The notes: generated from the letters alone by a model not told the origin. Positions 14,252 to 21,664 are shown, counted from the first letter of the stretch. The stretch: DNA of 64,000 nucleotides from Prochlorococcus sp. AG-402-O16 (GCA_003216415.1 QCIY01000007.1:1-64000), one strand, 5' to 3'. Translations and numbers: made by a program.

Positions 14252-14334
14252 AGTTTCTATTTCATCAATTAACTTTTGAAAACATTTAAATCTAATTACC
14301 GAAGGGTTAAGGTTTGATTAATTAAAAAAAGTTT

Positions 14335-14481
14335 ATGCGCTTCAAGGTAAGTCTGAAAAAAAACGGAAAGGAATTTGACGAGGTTGTTATAGCCAATAAT
14401 AAAAAAGAGGCTATGCAATTAGCTTTAAAAAATAATCCTGAAGCTCAAGCATTAAACTCTGACTGGACATTTAAGATTTAA
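14335..14481 (+). CDS. small soluble protein, 48 aa
   Basis: ATG at 14335, TAA ending at 14481, directly abutting the stop of convergent znuB at 14482. The pattern is strand-turn-strand-helix-strand: MRFKVSLKKNGKEFDEVVIA, NNKKEAMQLALKNNPEAQAL, NSDWTFKI. This looks like a compact alpha/beta mini-domain. I believe similar short proteins occur in multiple copies in marine picocyanobacteria, but have not verified it. No function known. Confidence 0.55.
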   Translation: MRFKVSLKKNGKEFDEVVIANNKKEAMQLALKNNPEAQALNSDWTFKI

Positions 14482-15267
14482 TTATTTATGAAGTTTAGGA
14501 AACAAAAGAGATACAACGCAAATAACACTAATTGCAGGCCCAGGCGAGAGATTAAAGACTATAGAAAGAATAAAGCCCATAAGTGAGATGCATAATCCAA
14601 AAAATGAAGACCTCATCATTGCAATTCTTAAACTATGAGCATTATTTAGACCTAACAAAGTTGGGGTGGAAAGAAGAGCAATTACAAGAATTACTCCTAC
14701 TGCTGACATTGAACTAACAATTACTAATGCAGTTGTAAAACTCAAAGCAAGATTTAATAAAGAAACGTTTATACCACTCGCAGATGCACCTTCTGGATCT
14801 AATCCCACATAAACAACCTTTTCATATCCGAAAGTCATTAAAAGTATGAATACAAAAAATGCAATTATTGTTCTTAGTAAATCTCCAAAATTTGCTGTCA
14901 ATAAATCGCCAAATAATACTGCCTCCAAATCAATCCTTATACCGAGTAGAGGAATAATAAGTACTCCAAACCCAAGCATTCCAGCGAGAATAGTGTTCAT
15001 AATTGCTTCATAATTTTCACTTTTTCTATTAGTTAAACTTTCCGCAATTATTGAGCCTAAAAGACCACTTATAACACCACCAATTGAGGGGTGTATTCCA
15101 AGCGCTAATGCGAGAGCAAGTCCAGGCAACACACAATGAGAGATTAAATTAACTTGTAATAATCTCTTATGAGTAATTAATACAGTTCCCATAGCTGGGC
15201 ATAAGATTCCTGAAAATAAAGTTATTATTAATGGTATAAGCCACCAGTTGTTATTTATAAAAGACAT
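14482..15267 (-). CDS. znuB: zinc ABC transporter permease ZnuB
   Basis: 261 aa, about eight membrane helices, ABC-3 family. Typical segments are GILCPAMGTVLITHKRLLQV, LISHCVLPGLALALALGIHP and, later, GVILVIALLSTPTLLGLNNA. It is the membrane channel for high-affinity Zn(II) (or Mn) uptake with ZnuC and ZnuA. The starting ATG (15265-15267) is only 17 bases from the divergent start of zur, too close for an independent promoter. It must therefore be transcribed from inside or beyond zur, probably from the znuC promoter. Confidence 0.88.
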   Translation of the reverse strand: MSFINNNWWLIPLIITLFSGILCPAMGTVLITHKRLLQVNLISHCVLPGLALALALGIHPSIGGVISGLLGSIIAESLTNRKSENYEAIMNTILAGMLGFGVLIIPLLGIRIDLEAVLFGDLLTANFGDLLRTIIAFFVFILLMTFGYEKVVYVGLDPEGASASGINVSLLNLALSFTTALVIVSSMSAVGVILVIALLSTPTLLGLNNAHSLRIAMMRSSFFGLCISLMGFILSIVFNLSPGPAISVICVVSLLFPKLHK

Positions 15268-15284
15268 TATTCGAAAGATTCGTT

Positions 15285-15719
15285 ATGATCAAAAATGCGA
15301 GGTATAAAAAGATCTTGAAAACTATGGTAACTAAGAATGACATTACCAAAAAACAAGAACAACTTCTTGAGGAACTTAATAAGTGTGATGATGAATTGAG
15401 CGGACAAGAATTGCATAGGCAGTTGATCAATGAAGGCAAATCTATGGGGTTGACCACTGTTTATAGAAATCTGCAAATTTTGATAAAGCATGGATTAATT
15501 CGTTCTAGACATCTCCCTACTGGTGAAGTACTTTATACTCCTGTTGATAGAGATATTCATCATTTGACATGTGTTCAATGCGGAGAGACTTCGAAAATGG
15601 AAGGTTGTCCGGTTAAAAATATTCATGCCCCTAAAAAAAACACAAAAAAGTTTCAACTTTTGTTTCATACCCTCGAATATTTCGGCCTTTGCCAAAACTG
15701 TTATCAAGCTCAAAATTAA
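15285..15719 (+). CDS. zur: Fur-family zinc regulator Zur
   Basis: 144 aa. It contains a winged-helix DNA-binding domain with the recognition helix in GLTTVYRNLQILIKHGLIRS, a hinge, and a C-terminal metal domain with two Cys pairs (CVQCGE and CQNC) plus the HHLTC histidines: the structural zinc site and sensor site of Fur-family proteins. Its place between znuC and znuB marks it as Zur and not as Fur or PerR. Translation may begin at ATG 15285 or at ATG 15324, which is closer to the usual N-terminus. A TATAAA element lies between them. The gene is antisense within the znuC-znuB interval. Confidence 0.85.
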   Translation: MIKNARYKKILKTMVTKNDITKKQEQLLEELNKCDDELSGQELHRQLINEGKSMGLTTVYRNLQILIKHGLIRSRHLPTGEVLYTPVDRDIHHLTCVQCGETSKMEGCPVKNIHAPKKNTKKFQLLFHTLEYFGLCQNCYQAQN

Positions 15720-15732
15720 GAAGGAACATTTT

Positions 15733-16503
15733 CTAATCACAGAAATTATTTTCCTTTATTGAGCTGATGTTAATTGCCTCTAATTTATCTTTTATTTGAT
15801 CAGGACTACCAACTGCTAAAACACTTTTATCAAGAACTATTACTTGATCGTAGTTATTTAGAGACTCACCCCAATCATGGCTACTTACCATTAAAGAAAA
15901 GCCCGAATCTGCAAGTTGACGAACAATTTTTAGAAAATCATCTTTTGCTGGGGGATCCAATGCCGCACAAGGTTCATCTAAAAGAAATATTTTTGCCGGG
16001 GACATAAGAGTTTTTGCTAATAGAGCTCTTTGTTGCTGTCCCCCTGAGAGAGAATCTAGTCTTCTATTAGCCAAATTAGCAATTCCTACTCTTTGCATTG
16101 TCGCCTCTAATTCACAACATTTATTAATCCAAGAATTAGGATATGCTAGAAGAGCCTTGATTTGAAAGGGATTATTACTTCTTGATTTTGAGTACTTTAT
16201 TTGACCAAGAGATACCAATTTTTCAACTGTAATAGGAAACTTCCAATTCATAGAACTTCTTTGAGGCATAAGTGCCACAAGAGATCTAGATCTATATAAA
16301 TTTTCATCATCAATTTTTATTTTCCCTTTATCTGGAGTATTTTGTCCTTGCAGAATCCTCAAAAGAGTCGATTTACCGGCGCCGTTTGGACCTACTAGCG
16401 CTGTTAGAGTTCCAGGTTTAATCTCAACCGAAACCTTATTTAAAGCTGGCTTACTTTCTTTTGTGTATGCAAAGGTTATATTTTCAGCGACTAAAGTAGC
16501 CAT
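15733..16503 (-). CDS. znuC: zinc ABC transporter ATPase ZnuC
   Basis: 256 aa ABC ATPase: Walker A GPNGAGKST, the Q-loop at LMPQRSSMNW, signature LSGGQQQRALLAK, Walker B IFLLDEPCAALD and the switch histidine in MVSSHDWG. It powers ZnuB/ZnuA metal uptake at the plasma membrane. It starts at ATG 16501-16503, divergent from znuA with 137 bp between them and a strong palindrome in that spacer. Its 3' end converges on zur with a 13 bp gap; znuB continues on the same strand beyond zur. Confidence 0.9.
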   Translation of the reverse strand: MATLVAENITFAYTKESKPALNKVSVEIKPGTLTALVGPNGAGKSTLLRILQGQNTPDKGKIKIDDENLYRSRSLVALMPQRSSMNWKFPITVEKLVSLGQIKYSKSRSNNPFQIKALLAYPNSWINKCCELEATMQRVGIANLANRRLDSLSGGQQQRALLAKTLMSPAKIFLLDEPCAALDPPAKDDFLKIVRQLADSGFSLMVSSHDWGESLNNYDQVIVLDKSVLAVGSPDQIKDKLEAINISSIKENNFCD

Positions 16504-16603
16504 TAATTAATCTTCATAAAAAAGTCACTTTACAAGTTTACCAACAATACAAGCTGCGTATTATTTTCATAACATTTGATACCTTTTCTTGTCAGATGTA
16601 ATG

Positions 16604-16620
16604 AAAATGATTATCATTTT
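16604..16620. promoter_or_regulatory. Zur box upstream of znuA and znuC
   Basis: AAAATGATTATCATTTT is a perfect 17-base palindrome with an 8-1-8 layout, matching the core of the cyanobacterial Zur/Fur-type operator (TGATnATCA). It lies 20 bases before the znuA start and 100 bases from the znuC start, in the divergent promoter region. Repression by zinc-loaded Zur is the natural inference, given zur next door. Confidence 0.7.
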
Positions 16621-16640
16621 TAGGTATTTAATAATTATTT

Positions 16641-18158
16641 ATGTCAATTTTTAAAAGACTTTTAAAAAATAAAACAGTTTCAAGTAAGTCAGTTATTAAA
16701 AATTCCGTTATAGCGGGAACGATAATATTATCTGGTTTTGGGCAGAATGTCATGGCTAAAGGAAAGTCATATGTAGCAGTTGAACCACTAGTTTGTGATT
16801 TAGTTAAATCAATCGCATTACCTTCTGACGAAGTCACATGCTTAGTAGATAGAAAACAGGATGTTCATGACTTAAAGATCAATCCAAGACAAGCTCAATT
16901 ACTTAATAGCGCAGACAAAGTATTCACTCTTGGTAAAGAAATGACTCCAAGCATGAGAAATTGGGAAAGTAAAAAGAATACTGTTGTTGTAGGTGTTAGT
17001 GCAATAGAAGTAGATGATCACTCAGACCATGGTGGACATGATGATCATGCTGAACATTCAGCTAAAGTAGATGATCATTCTGATCATGGAGGTCACGATG
17101 ATCACTCAGACCATGGTGGACATGATGATCATGCTGAAGGTGATTTCGAATGGGCAGGTAAATTTCAGCTTTCTAAGGGTTCCTACAAATGGTCATTTGA
17201 AAAAGTTGATGGCGAATATGCTGATCCTGCAATGAAGATGGTGATTCTCAAATCTAATGATATAGAAGGTTCTGAAGATTTAGCTAAAGAATTATTAGGA
17301 TCTAAAGACTCAATAAGCAGAAAAAATAATGGTACATTAATCGCGAGTAATAAAGCTTTTATTCTTAACTTTGATCAAAGAAAAGAAAGCACTGTTTTTA
17401 ACGTGGATATTAAAGAAGATGGTCAATATATATTTTTTACTGAACACATGCCTTTTGAGTTTGAAGCAACTCAACACTTTTTTAAAGACGTTTTAAATAG
17501 TGATGTCGAACCAATAGCACAAGTACCAGACGAAGGAGAGGGGCATCATCACCATCATGACCATGGAGGCCTAGATCCACATGTATGGCATGATCCACAT
17601 AACATCATAAAAATGGGAGATGTTATAAGTAAAAACTTAAAGAAAGATATTTCAGTTTTTAATAGAGGGGATAGAAAACTAATTAATGAAAGATTCGAAA
17701 AAGCTGATTCACTCCTAGAAGGCTTAGATAGTTGGATCGTCGAACAAGTAAGCTCTATTCCTGAGGAAAACAAAGTAATTGTCTCTAAACACAAAGCAAT
17801 GGAATACTATGGTGATGCATTTGGTTTTGAAACTATTAGTTTACTTGACTTTCTTGGAGACTCCTCAAGCTTAAGGCCAGAGAACATAAGTTCTACTTTG
17901 AAGATGCTAGATGAAGAGAAAGTTCAGGCAATATTTCCTGAACAAATTCCAGCATCAAAGTTATTAAGAAACTTAAGTAGACAAAGTTCGGTTCCTTTAG
18001 CTTCTAATCAAATATTCGTTGATGGATTGATGATGGACGGGAATACGGTTTCAGTAGCGGTTCACAACACTTGTACAATTGTTAATTCATTAGGTGGAAG
18101 CTGTGATAAAGAATCTGGCTCCAAGCTTGAGTCTAAATGGTACAAACTTTCAGATTAA
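16641..18158 (+). CDS. znuA: zinc ABC transporter substrate-binding protein ZnuA with His-rich loop and inserted domain
   Basis: 505 aa, far longer than the usual 300 or so. It has an N-terminal export signal (to about residue 40), the N-lobe with the zinc ligand region VHDLKINPRQ (about 75-83), and a His/Asp-rich repeat (residues 125-165, DDHSDHGGHDDHAE units). An extra beta-rich domain follows (about 168-282), then a second His cluster (GHHHHHDHGG, 301-310), the ligand motif DPHVWHDPHN and the C-lobe with VSKHKAMEYYGDAFGF. The His-rich loop is known from zinc-specific ZnuA proteins. The 168-282 insertion resembles one in the adjacent CobW-type protein. A Zur box precedes the gene. Confidence 0.9.
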   Translation: MSIFKRLLKNKTVSSKSVIKNSVIAGTIILSGFGQNVMAKGKSYVAVEPLVCDLVKSIALPSDEVTCLVDRKQDVHDLKINPRQAQLLNSADKVFTLGKEMTPSMRNWESKKNTVVVGVSAIEVDDHSDHGGHDDHAEHSAKVDDHSDHGGHDDHSDHGGHDDHAEGDFEWAGKFQLSKGSYKWSFEKVDGEYADPAMKMVILKSNDIEGSEDLAKELLGSKDSISRKNNGTLIASNKAFILNFDQRKESTVFNVDIKEDGQYIFFTEHMPFEFEATQHFFKDVLNSDVEPIAQVPDEGEGHHHHHDHGGLDPHVWHDPHNIIKMGDVISKNLKKDISVFNRGDRKLINERFEKADSLLEGLDSWIVEQVSSIPEENKVIVSKHKAMEYYGDAFGFETISLLDFLGDSSSLRPENISSTLKMLDEEKVQAIFPEQIPASKLLRNLSRQSSVPLASNQIFVDGLMMDGNTVSVAVHNTCTIVNSLGGSCDKESGSKLESKWYKLSD

Positions 18159-18171
18159 TTTTTTCTAATAA

Positions 18172-18186
18172 AAACGGTTATCGTTT
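18172..18186. promoter_or_regulatory. probable Zur box upstream of the CobW-type GTPase
   Basis: AAACGGTTATCGTTT is a 7-1-7 inverted repeat with one mismatch and the same spacing as the znuA box. It lies 50 bases before the GTPase start and downstream of the znuA stop, so the GTPase gene likely has its own zinc-responsive promoter. Confidence 0.5.
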
Positions 18187-18235
18187 CTTACTATTACTAT
18201 TATTAGAGTAATATTTATTTAGTAAAAATCAGTAA

Positions 18236-19591
18236 ATGAGCATCAAAGATAAAGTTCCTGTAACTATCCTCACTGGATTCCTTGGCTCAGGGAAAACGAC
18301 TCTTCTTAATAGAATTCTAAGTGAAGAGCATGGTAAAAGGATTGCCGTAATTGAGAATGAATACGGTGAAGTAGGTATAGATCAAGGGCTCGTAATTAAT
18401 GCCGACGAAGAAGTATTTGAGATGTCAAATGGGTGCATTTGTTGTACTGTTCGCGGGGATTTAATAAGAGTCCTTAGCAACCTTATGAAAAGAAGAGATA
18501 AGTTTGACTATGTTTTAGTAGAAACGACAGGATTAGCAGATCCAGGTCCAGTTGCTCAGACTTTTTTCATGGATGAAGAAATTAGTTCCGAATTTACTCT
18601 CGATGGAATTGTGACTTTAGTTGATGCTGCACATATTGATCAGCAATTAGGAAGAAGTGATGAAAGTTCAGAACAAGTTGCATTTGCAGATGTTCTTGTC
18701 CTAAATAAAACTGATTTAGTCTCTGATGATGCTCTAGATACTCTTGAATCGAGATTGAGAGATATGAACCGAATGACTCGAATCATTCGAGCCGAGAATG
18801 CCCAAGTACCCGTCGAAACAGTCCTAAATCTAAGTGCATTTGATCTCGATCAGATCCTTAAACGCAGACCAACATTTCTTGAACCAGAATATCCTTTTGA
18901 ATGGACAGGTGTTTACGATCTTGCTGCAGGAAAATATGAATTAATTTTAGAAGAAGGACCCGATCCTGAAATGTCATTAGTAGCTTTTACAGATCAAGGA
19001 TCAACCGAGGAAGAACTTAAAGAAGGTGCTGAATCCTCCGTAAGACTTTATGCAGAAAAAGCTAAAAGCTTAGAATCTGGGGATATCATTCCATTTGGAG
19101 AACATATAAATCTTAAATTGGAGGATAAAGGAAATAAATCATTCATATTAGATATCGAAAAGGGATCAAAGATAGGTTTATATACACAGCACACTGCTGA
19201 AGAATTCAATATGAAAATCATAAATATCGATAAAAATAATCCAAAAGAGATTCCATTTAATATTGAAAGAATCTGGCAAGCTGAGCACGAACACGATGAT
19301 GAAGTAACGTCAATTGCAATTGAACGATTTGGAGATGTTGATCCAGAAAAACTTAATACTTGGTTGGGCAGACTTCTTTCTGAAAAAGGTGTGGATATAT
19401 TTAGAACAAAAGGGTTCATTAGCTACTCAGGAAACCCACAGAGAATAGTTTTCCAAGGGGTACATATGCTATTTACAGCGCAACCTGATAAAGAATGGGG
19501 TAATGAACCTCGTAGAAACCAACTTGTTTTTATAGGTAGGAATTTGGATGAGAAAGAGATGCGAGAAGGTTTTGAAAAATGCCTGATATAG
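18236..19591 (+). CDS. CobW/G3E-family GTPase (COG0523), putative zinc metallochaperone
   Basis: 451 aa. G domain: P-loop GFLGSGKT (14-21), the metal-binding C-x-C-C motif in NGCICCTVRG (67-70), the Walker B region VLVETTGLADP and guanine motif NKTD. After it comes an insertion starting FEWTG (residue 221) and ending near residue 330. Then comes a His/Asp/Glu cluster (HEHDDE, 351-356) and a CobW C-terminal domain (about 360-450). COG0523 proteins of zinc regulons deliver Zn to client enzymes. Position next to znuA and behind a Zur-like box supports that role over cobalamin synthesis. It overlaps the next gene by 13 bases, so coupling is expected. Confidence 0.85.
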   Translation: MSIKDKVPVTILTGFLGSGKTTLLNRILSEEHGKRIAVIENEYGEVGIDQGLVINADEEVFEMSNGCICCTVRGDLIRVLSNLMKRRDKFDYVLVETTGLADPGPVAQTFFMDEEISSEFTLDGIVTLVDAAHIDQQLGRSDESSEQVAFADVLVLNKTDLVSDDALDTLESRLRDMNRMTRIIRAENAQVPVETVLNLSAFDLDQILKRRPTFLEPEYPFEWTGVYDLAAGKYELILEEGPDPEMSLVAFTDQGSTEEELKEGAESSVRLYAEKAKSLESGDIIPFGEHINLKLEDKGNKSFILDIEKGSKIGLYTQHTAEEFNMKIINIDKNNPKEIPFNIERIWQAEHEHDDEVTSIAIERFGDVDPEKLNTWLGRLLSEKGVDIFRTKGFISYSGNPQRIVFQGVHMLFTAQPDKEWGNEPRRNQLVFIGRNLDEKEMREGFEKCLI

Positions 19592-20637
19592 AATCATTTA
19601 GCCCAAGAGGTATGTTCCACGAGGGATGGACAGCTGAAGTTAATGATTATGCAATAGTTTGTGGTTGGGCTATTAAGGGAAAGTTATTCATTGTTGGGGA
19701 TGTAGCAGGAGGTATTTTTGCCTTTGAAGGAGATAGTGGGAAAATTATTTGGAAAAAAGAAAATACACACTCTGGTGGACTACTGGCAATGTCCATTCAT
19801 CCAGAAGGAGAGATTTTTGCAACTTCCGGTCAAGATGGGAATATTCAAATATATAATTGCCACGAAGGTAAAGCAATTAAAACTCTCGATCTTGGCAAGG
19901 CTTGGGTAGAGCATCTTAAGTGGTCAAATGATGGCTTATTTCTTGCAGTAGCTTCTTCAAAAAAAGTATATGTTTTTAATGAAATTGGTGAAGAAAAATG
20001 GGTCTCAGATGATCATCCAAGCACAGTGAGTGCAATAAAATGGTCAAATAATAATGAGCTAGCTACAGCCTGCTACGGGAGAGTAACATTCTTTGACATA
20101 TTAAATAATAAAACGAATCAAAAACTCGAGTGGCAAGGATCATTAGTCTCAATGGAATTAAGTCCTGATGGTGATATAGTCGCCTGCGGGAGTCAAGACA
20201 ATTCGGTTCATTTTTGGAGAAGATCAACCGGAATGGATGCTGAAATGACAGGATACCCAGGGAAACCTAGTCATCTTTCCTTTGATGATAGTGGAAAATT
20301 ATTAGCAACCAGTGGTAGCGAGAGAATCACCGTATGGAGCTTTATAGGAGACGGTCCTGAGGGAACTATGCCTGGAGAGCTATGGCACCATACCGAACCT
20401 ATTTCTAGCCTAGCCTTTTCAAATAAAGGCATGCTTGTAGCTTCCGGATCTAGAGATGGTTCTGTTGTCGCAAGTTTTCTAAAAAAAGACGGTAATGGTG
20501 ACCCAGTTGGGGCTGCATTCGCAGGCGATTTAGTGGGTGCACTTTCGTGGAGACCTGATGATTGTGCACTAGCTGCAGTCAACGCCAAAGGTGTAGTAAA
20601 TGTATGGAAATTTAAAGTTCGTACTAATTCTTTTTGA
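19579..20637 (+). CDS. WD40-repeat protein of the zinc cluster, 352 aa
   Basis: A seven-bladed-propeller-sized protein with several recognisable WD-type blades: LAMSIHPEGEIFATSGQDGN, VSMELSPDGDIVACGSQDNS with VHFWRR, LSFDDSGKLLATSGSERITV with W, ISSLAFSNKGMLVASGSRDG and LSWRPDDCALAAVNAKGVVN with VWKF. No signal peptide or catalytic domain is present; WD40 propellers are usually protein-binding scaffolds. The start lies inside the end of the GTPase gene (13 bp overlap), so the pair is a single translational unit. A partnership with the GTPase in zinc handling is inferred from context only. Confidence 0.85.
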   Translation: MPDIESFSPRGMFHEGWTAEVNDYAIVCGWAIKGKLFIVGDVAGGIFAFEGDSGKIIWKKENTHSGGLLAMSIHPEGEIFATSGQDGNIQIYNCHEGKAIKTLDLGKAWVEHLKWSNDGLFLAVASSKKVYVFNEIGEEKWVSDDHPSTVSAIKWSNNNELATACYGRVTFFDILNNKTNQKLEWQGSLVSMELSPDGDIVACGSQDNSVHFWRRSTGMDAEMTGYPGKPSHLSFDDSGKLLATSGSERITVWSFIGDGPEGTMPGELWHHTEPISSLAFSNKGMLVASGSRDGSVVASFLKKDGNGDPVGAAFAGDLVGALSWRPDDCALAAVNAKGVVNVWKFKVRTNSF

Positions 20638-20671
20638 AGGAATTTAAGCAGGAAAATAAAAATCATTCAAA

Positions 20672-20827
20672 CTACCAATAGTTTGCTTTTAAATGTCTTT
20701 CCATACAAATGACCTCACAGTCGTTATCTATACCTTTTGGGTGAATATCGCAATATGAAAGGCATTGAAAATATTCATCTATCGGATTAGATCTTTCGGT
20801 TTTACTATCTTCTTTTAAATGTCTCAT
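20672..20827 (-). CDS. cysteine-rich small protein, 51 aa
   Basis: ATG at 20825-20827 with GAGGAAA seven bases upstream. The peptide MRHLKEDSKTERSNPIDEYF, QCLSYCDIHPKGIDNDCEVI, CMERHLKANYW has four cysteines in a C-x3-C-x10-C-x3-C pattern and two R-H-L elements. This could be a small metal-binding or disulfide fold. It is convergent with the WD40 gene (34 bp gap). No family name known to me. The Cys spacing next to the zinc cluster makes a zinc site conceivable but unproven. Confidence 0.6.
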   Translation of the reverse strand: MRHLKEDSKTERSNPIDEYFQCLSYCDIHPKGIDNDCEVICMERHLKANYW

Positions 20828-21035
20828 AAAAGATTTCCTCAATTATTTAAAATCAAGATAGACGGATTAAATATAAAAAGAAATAAGCAAAACTTACTAA
20901 AAATCTCAAAAAAAAAAGCGATTGATTACTACTTTCGGACATTTTTAATTAAAAAGCAATGCGTATAAAAACGGATTGTTTTTAGAGAAATAATTTCCTA
21001 ATTTTATATTGTTGAGTTCTAGGAGGTCTTTCAAA

Positions 21036-21068
21036 ATGATCGATAGCCTGCCTGAAATTTCGGAATAA
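21036..21068 (+). CDS. 10-residue leader-like ORF with perfect Shine-Dalgarno
   Basis: AGGAGG at about 21021-21026 is followed after 9 bases by ATG and ten codons reading MIDSLPEISE, then TAA. The stop falls in the loop of a small hairpin (TTCGG-AATAAA-CCGAA). Such a perfect ribosome site is rare in this genome. It could be a regulatory leader peptide or a remnant of a gene. Confidence 0.3.
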   Translation: MIDSLPEISE

Positions 21069-21109
21069 ACCGAACTAATTTAATTAACTGCTCCAATTAT
21101 TTTTTATTA

Positions 21110-21199
21110 ATGTCTAAGCTTCCTTCTTCTGCAACGTTTAGGTGCCCTTTAAGAAACAAGCTTAATTCTAGAGTTTTTGCCCCAGTTAAAGACAATTAG
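21110..21199 (+). CDS. possible 29-residue ORF
   Basis: ATG at 21110 and TAG ending at 21199, encoding MSKLPSSATFRCPLRNKLNS plus RVFAPVKDN. It has no ribosome site and no recognisable domain. It lies inside the putative transcript and could be chance. Confidence 0.2.
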   Translation: MSKLPSSATFRCPLRNKLNSRVFAPVKDN

Positions 21200-21294
21200 T
21201 TATTTTGGTGAGAATTAGCTTTATAGAGTTTAGCAACAAGGATCCATGATTTAGTTGTGTTATTAACTTCAGTAAAAAATGTAAGTAAGAGATG

Positions 21295-21326
21295 AAAGAG
21301 GGCTTAATAAAGCCCTCTTTTTTATT
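21295..21326 (+). terminator. strong plus-strand terminator
   Basis: AAAGAGGGCTT, a four-base loop AATA, AAGCCCTCTTT and then TTT: an 11 bp perfect stem with a T run. It ends whatever transcript comes from the 21.0-21.3 kb region, 63 bp ahead of the next gene. Confidence 0.85.
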
Positions 21327-21388
21327 TAAAGAAATAAGATGACTTTCTTTTAATTTTATAGATAATGATTAAAACAATATAATTAAAA

Positions 21389-21664
21389 ATGGTTAGATAT
21401 TATTGCCCCTATTGCAATCCTAAATATCAATTTCAAAAACAATCCTCAAAAGGTACTCTGATTTGTGGCTTGTGCGGAGAGGATCTCGTAAAAAAACCAT
21501 TTATTAGGTTAAACCAGATAATTGCTTTAGTCGCTGCGTCGTCTTTACTTCTACCGTTAATATATACTTTTATTTTTTTAATTAAAAATCAAATCAATCC
21601 TCCTAATAAGAATTATCAAGCAAATAGTACTTTTATGATAATTATCAAAGAAACAATTTCTTAA
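21389..21664 (+). CDS. zinc-ribbon membrane protein, 91 aa
   Basis: Two Cys pairs, YYCPYCNPKYQF and ICGLCGEDLV, form a zinc ribbon at the N-terminus (residues 5-32). A basic stretch, then one transmembrane helix (LVAASSLLLPLIYTFIFLIK) and a polar tail follow. It probably exposes the ribbon to the cytoplasm. The family is not recognised; a zinc-ribbon domain usually mediates protein or nucleic-acid contacts. ATG start, downstream of the strong terminator. Confidence 0.65.
   Translation: MVRYYCPYCNPKYQFQKQSSKGTLICGLCGEDLVKKPFIRLNQIIALVAASSLLLPLIYTFIFLIKNQINPPNKNYQANSTFMIIIKETIS

Larger units (their letters stand above)
21005..21326 (+). other. putative transcript without clear gene, 20828-21388 intergenic region
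   Basis: The 561 bp between the 51-aa gene and the zinc-ribbon gene holds no convincing protein gene. It does have a TATATT box (about 21005-21010), an AGGAGG 9 bases before an ATG, a short TTCGG-AATAAA-CCGAA hairpin at the end of a 10-codon ORF, a possible 29-codon ORF, and a strong terminator at its right end. Together these suggest a plus-strand RNA of about 310 nt. It does not match tmRNA, RNase P RNA, 6S or SRP RNA by their known core motifs. Confidence 0.4.

Noticed and set aside
15251-15762. Several ORFs on both strands across zur
   Set aside because: The zur frame has a complete Fur-family domain set; the others are its shadows.
20990-21330. tmRNA, RNase P, 6S or SRP RNA for the unassigned transcript
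   Set aside because: The diagnostic core sequences of those RNAs are not present on either strand of this interval.
21635-21648. TGATAATTATCA-type palindrome near the end of the zinc-ribbon gene
   Set aside because: It is inside coding sequence and not in front of any gene start, so I treat it as chance.
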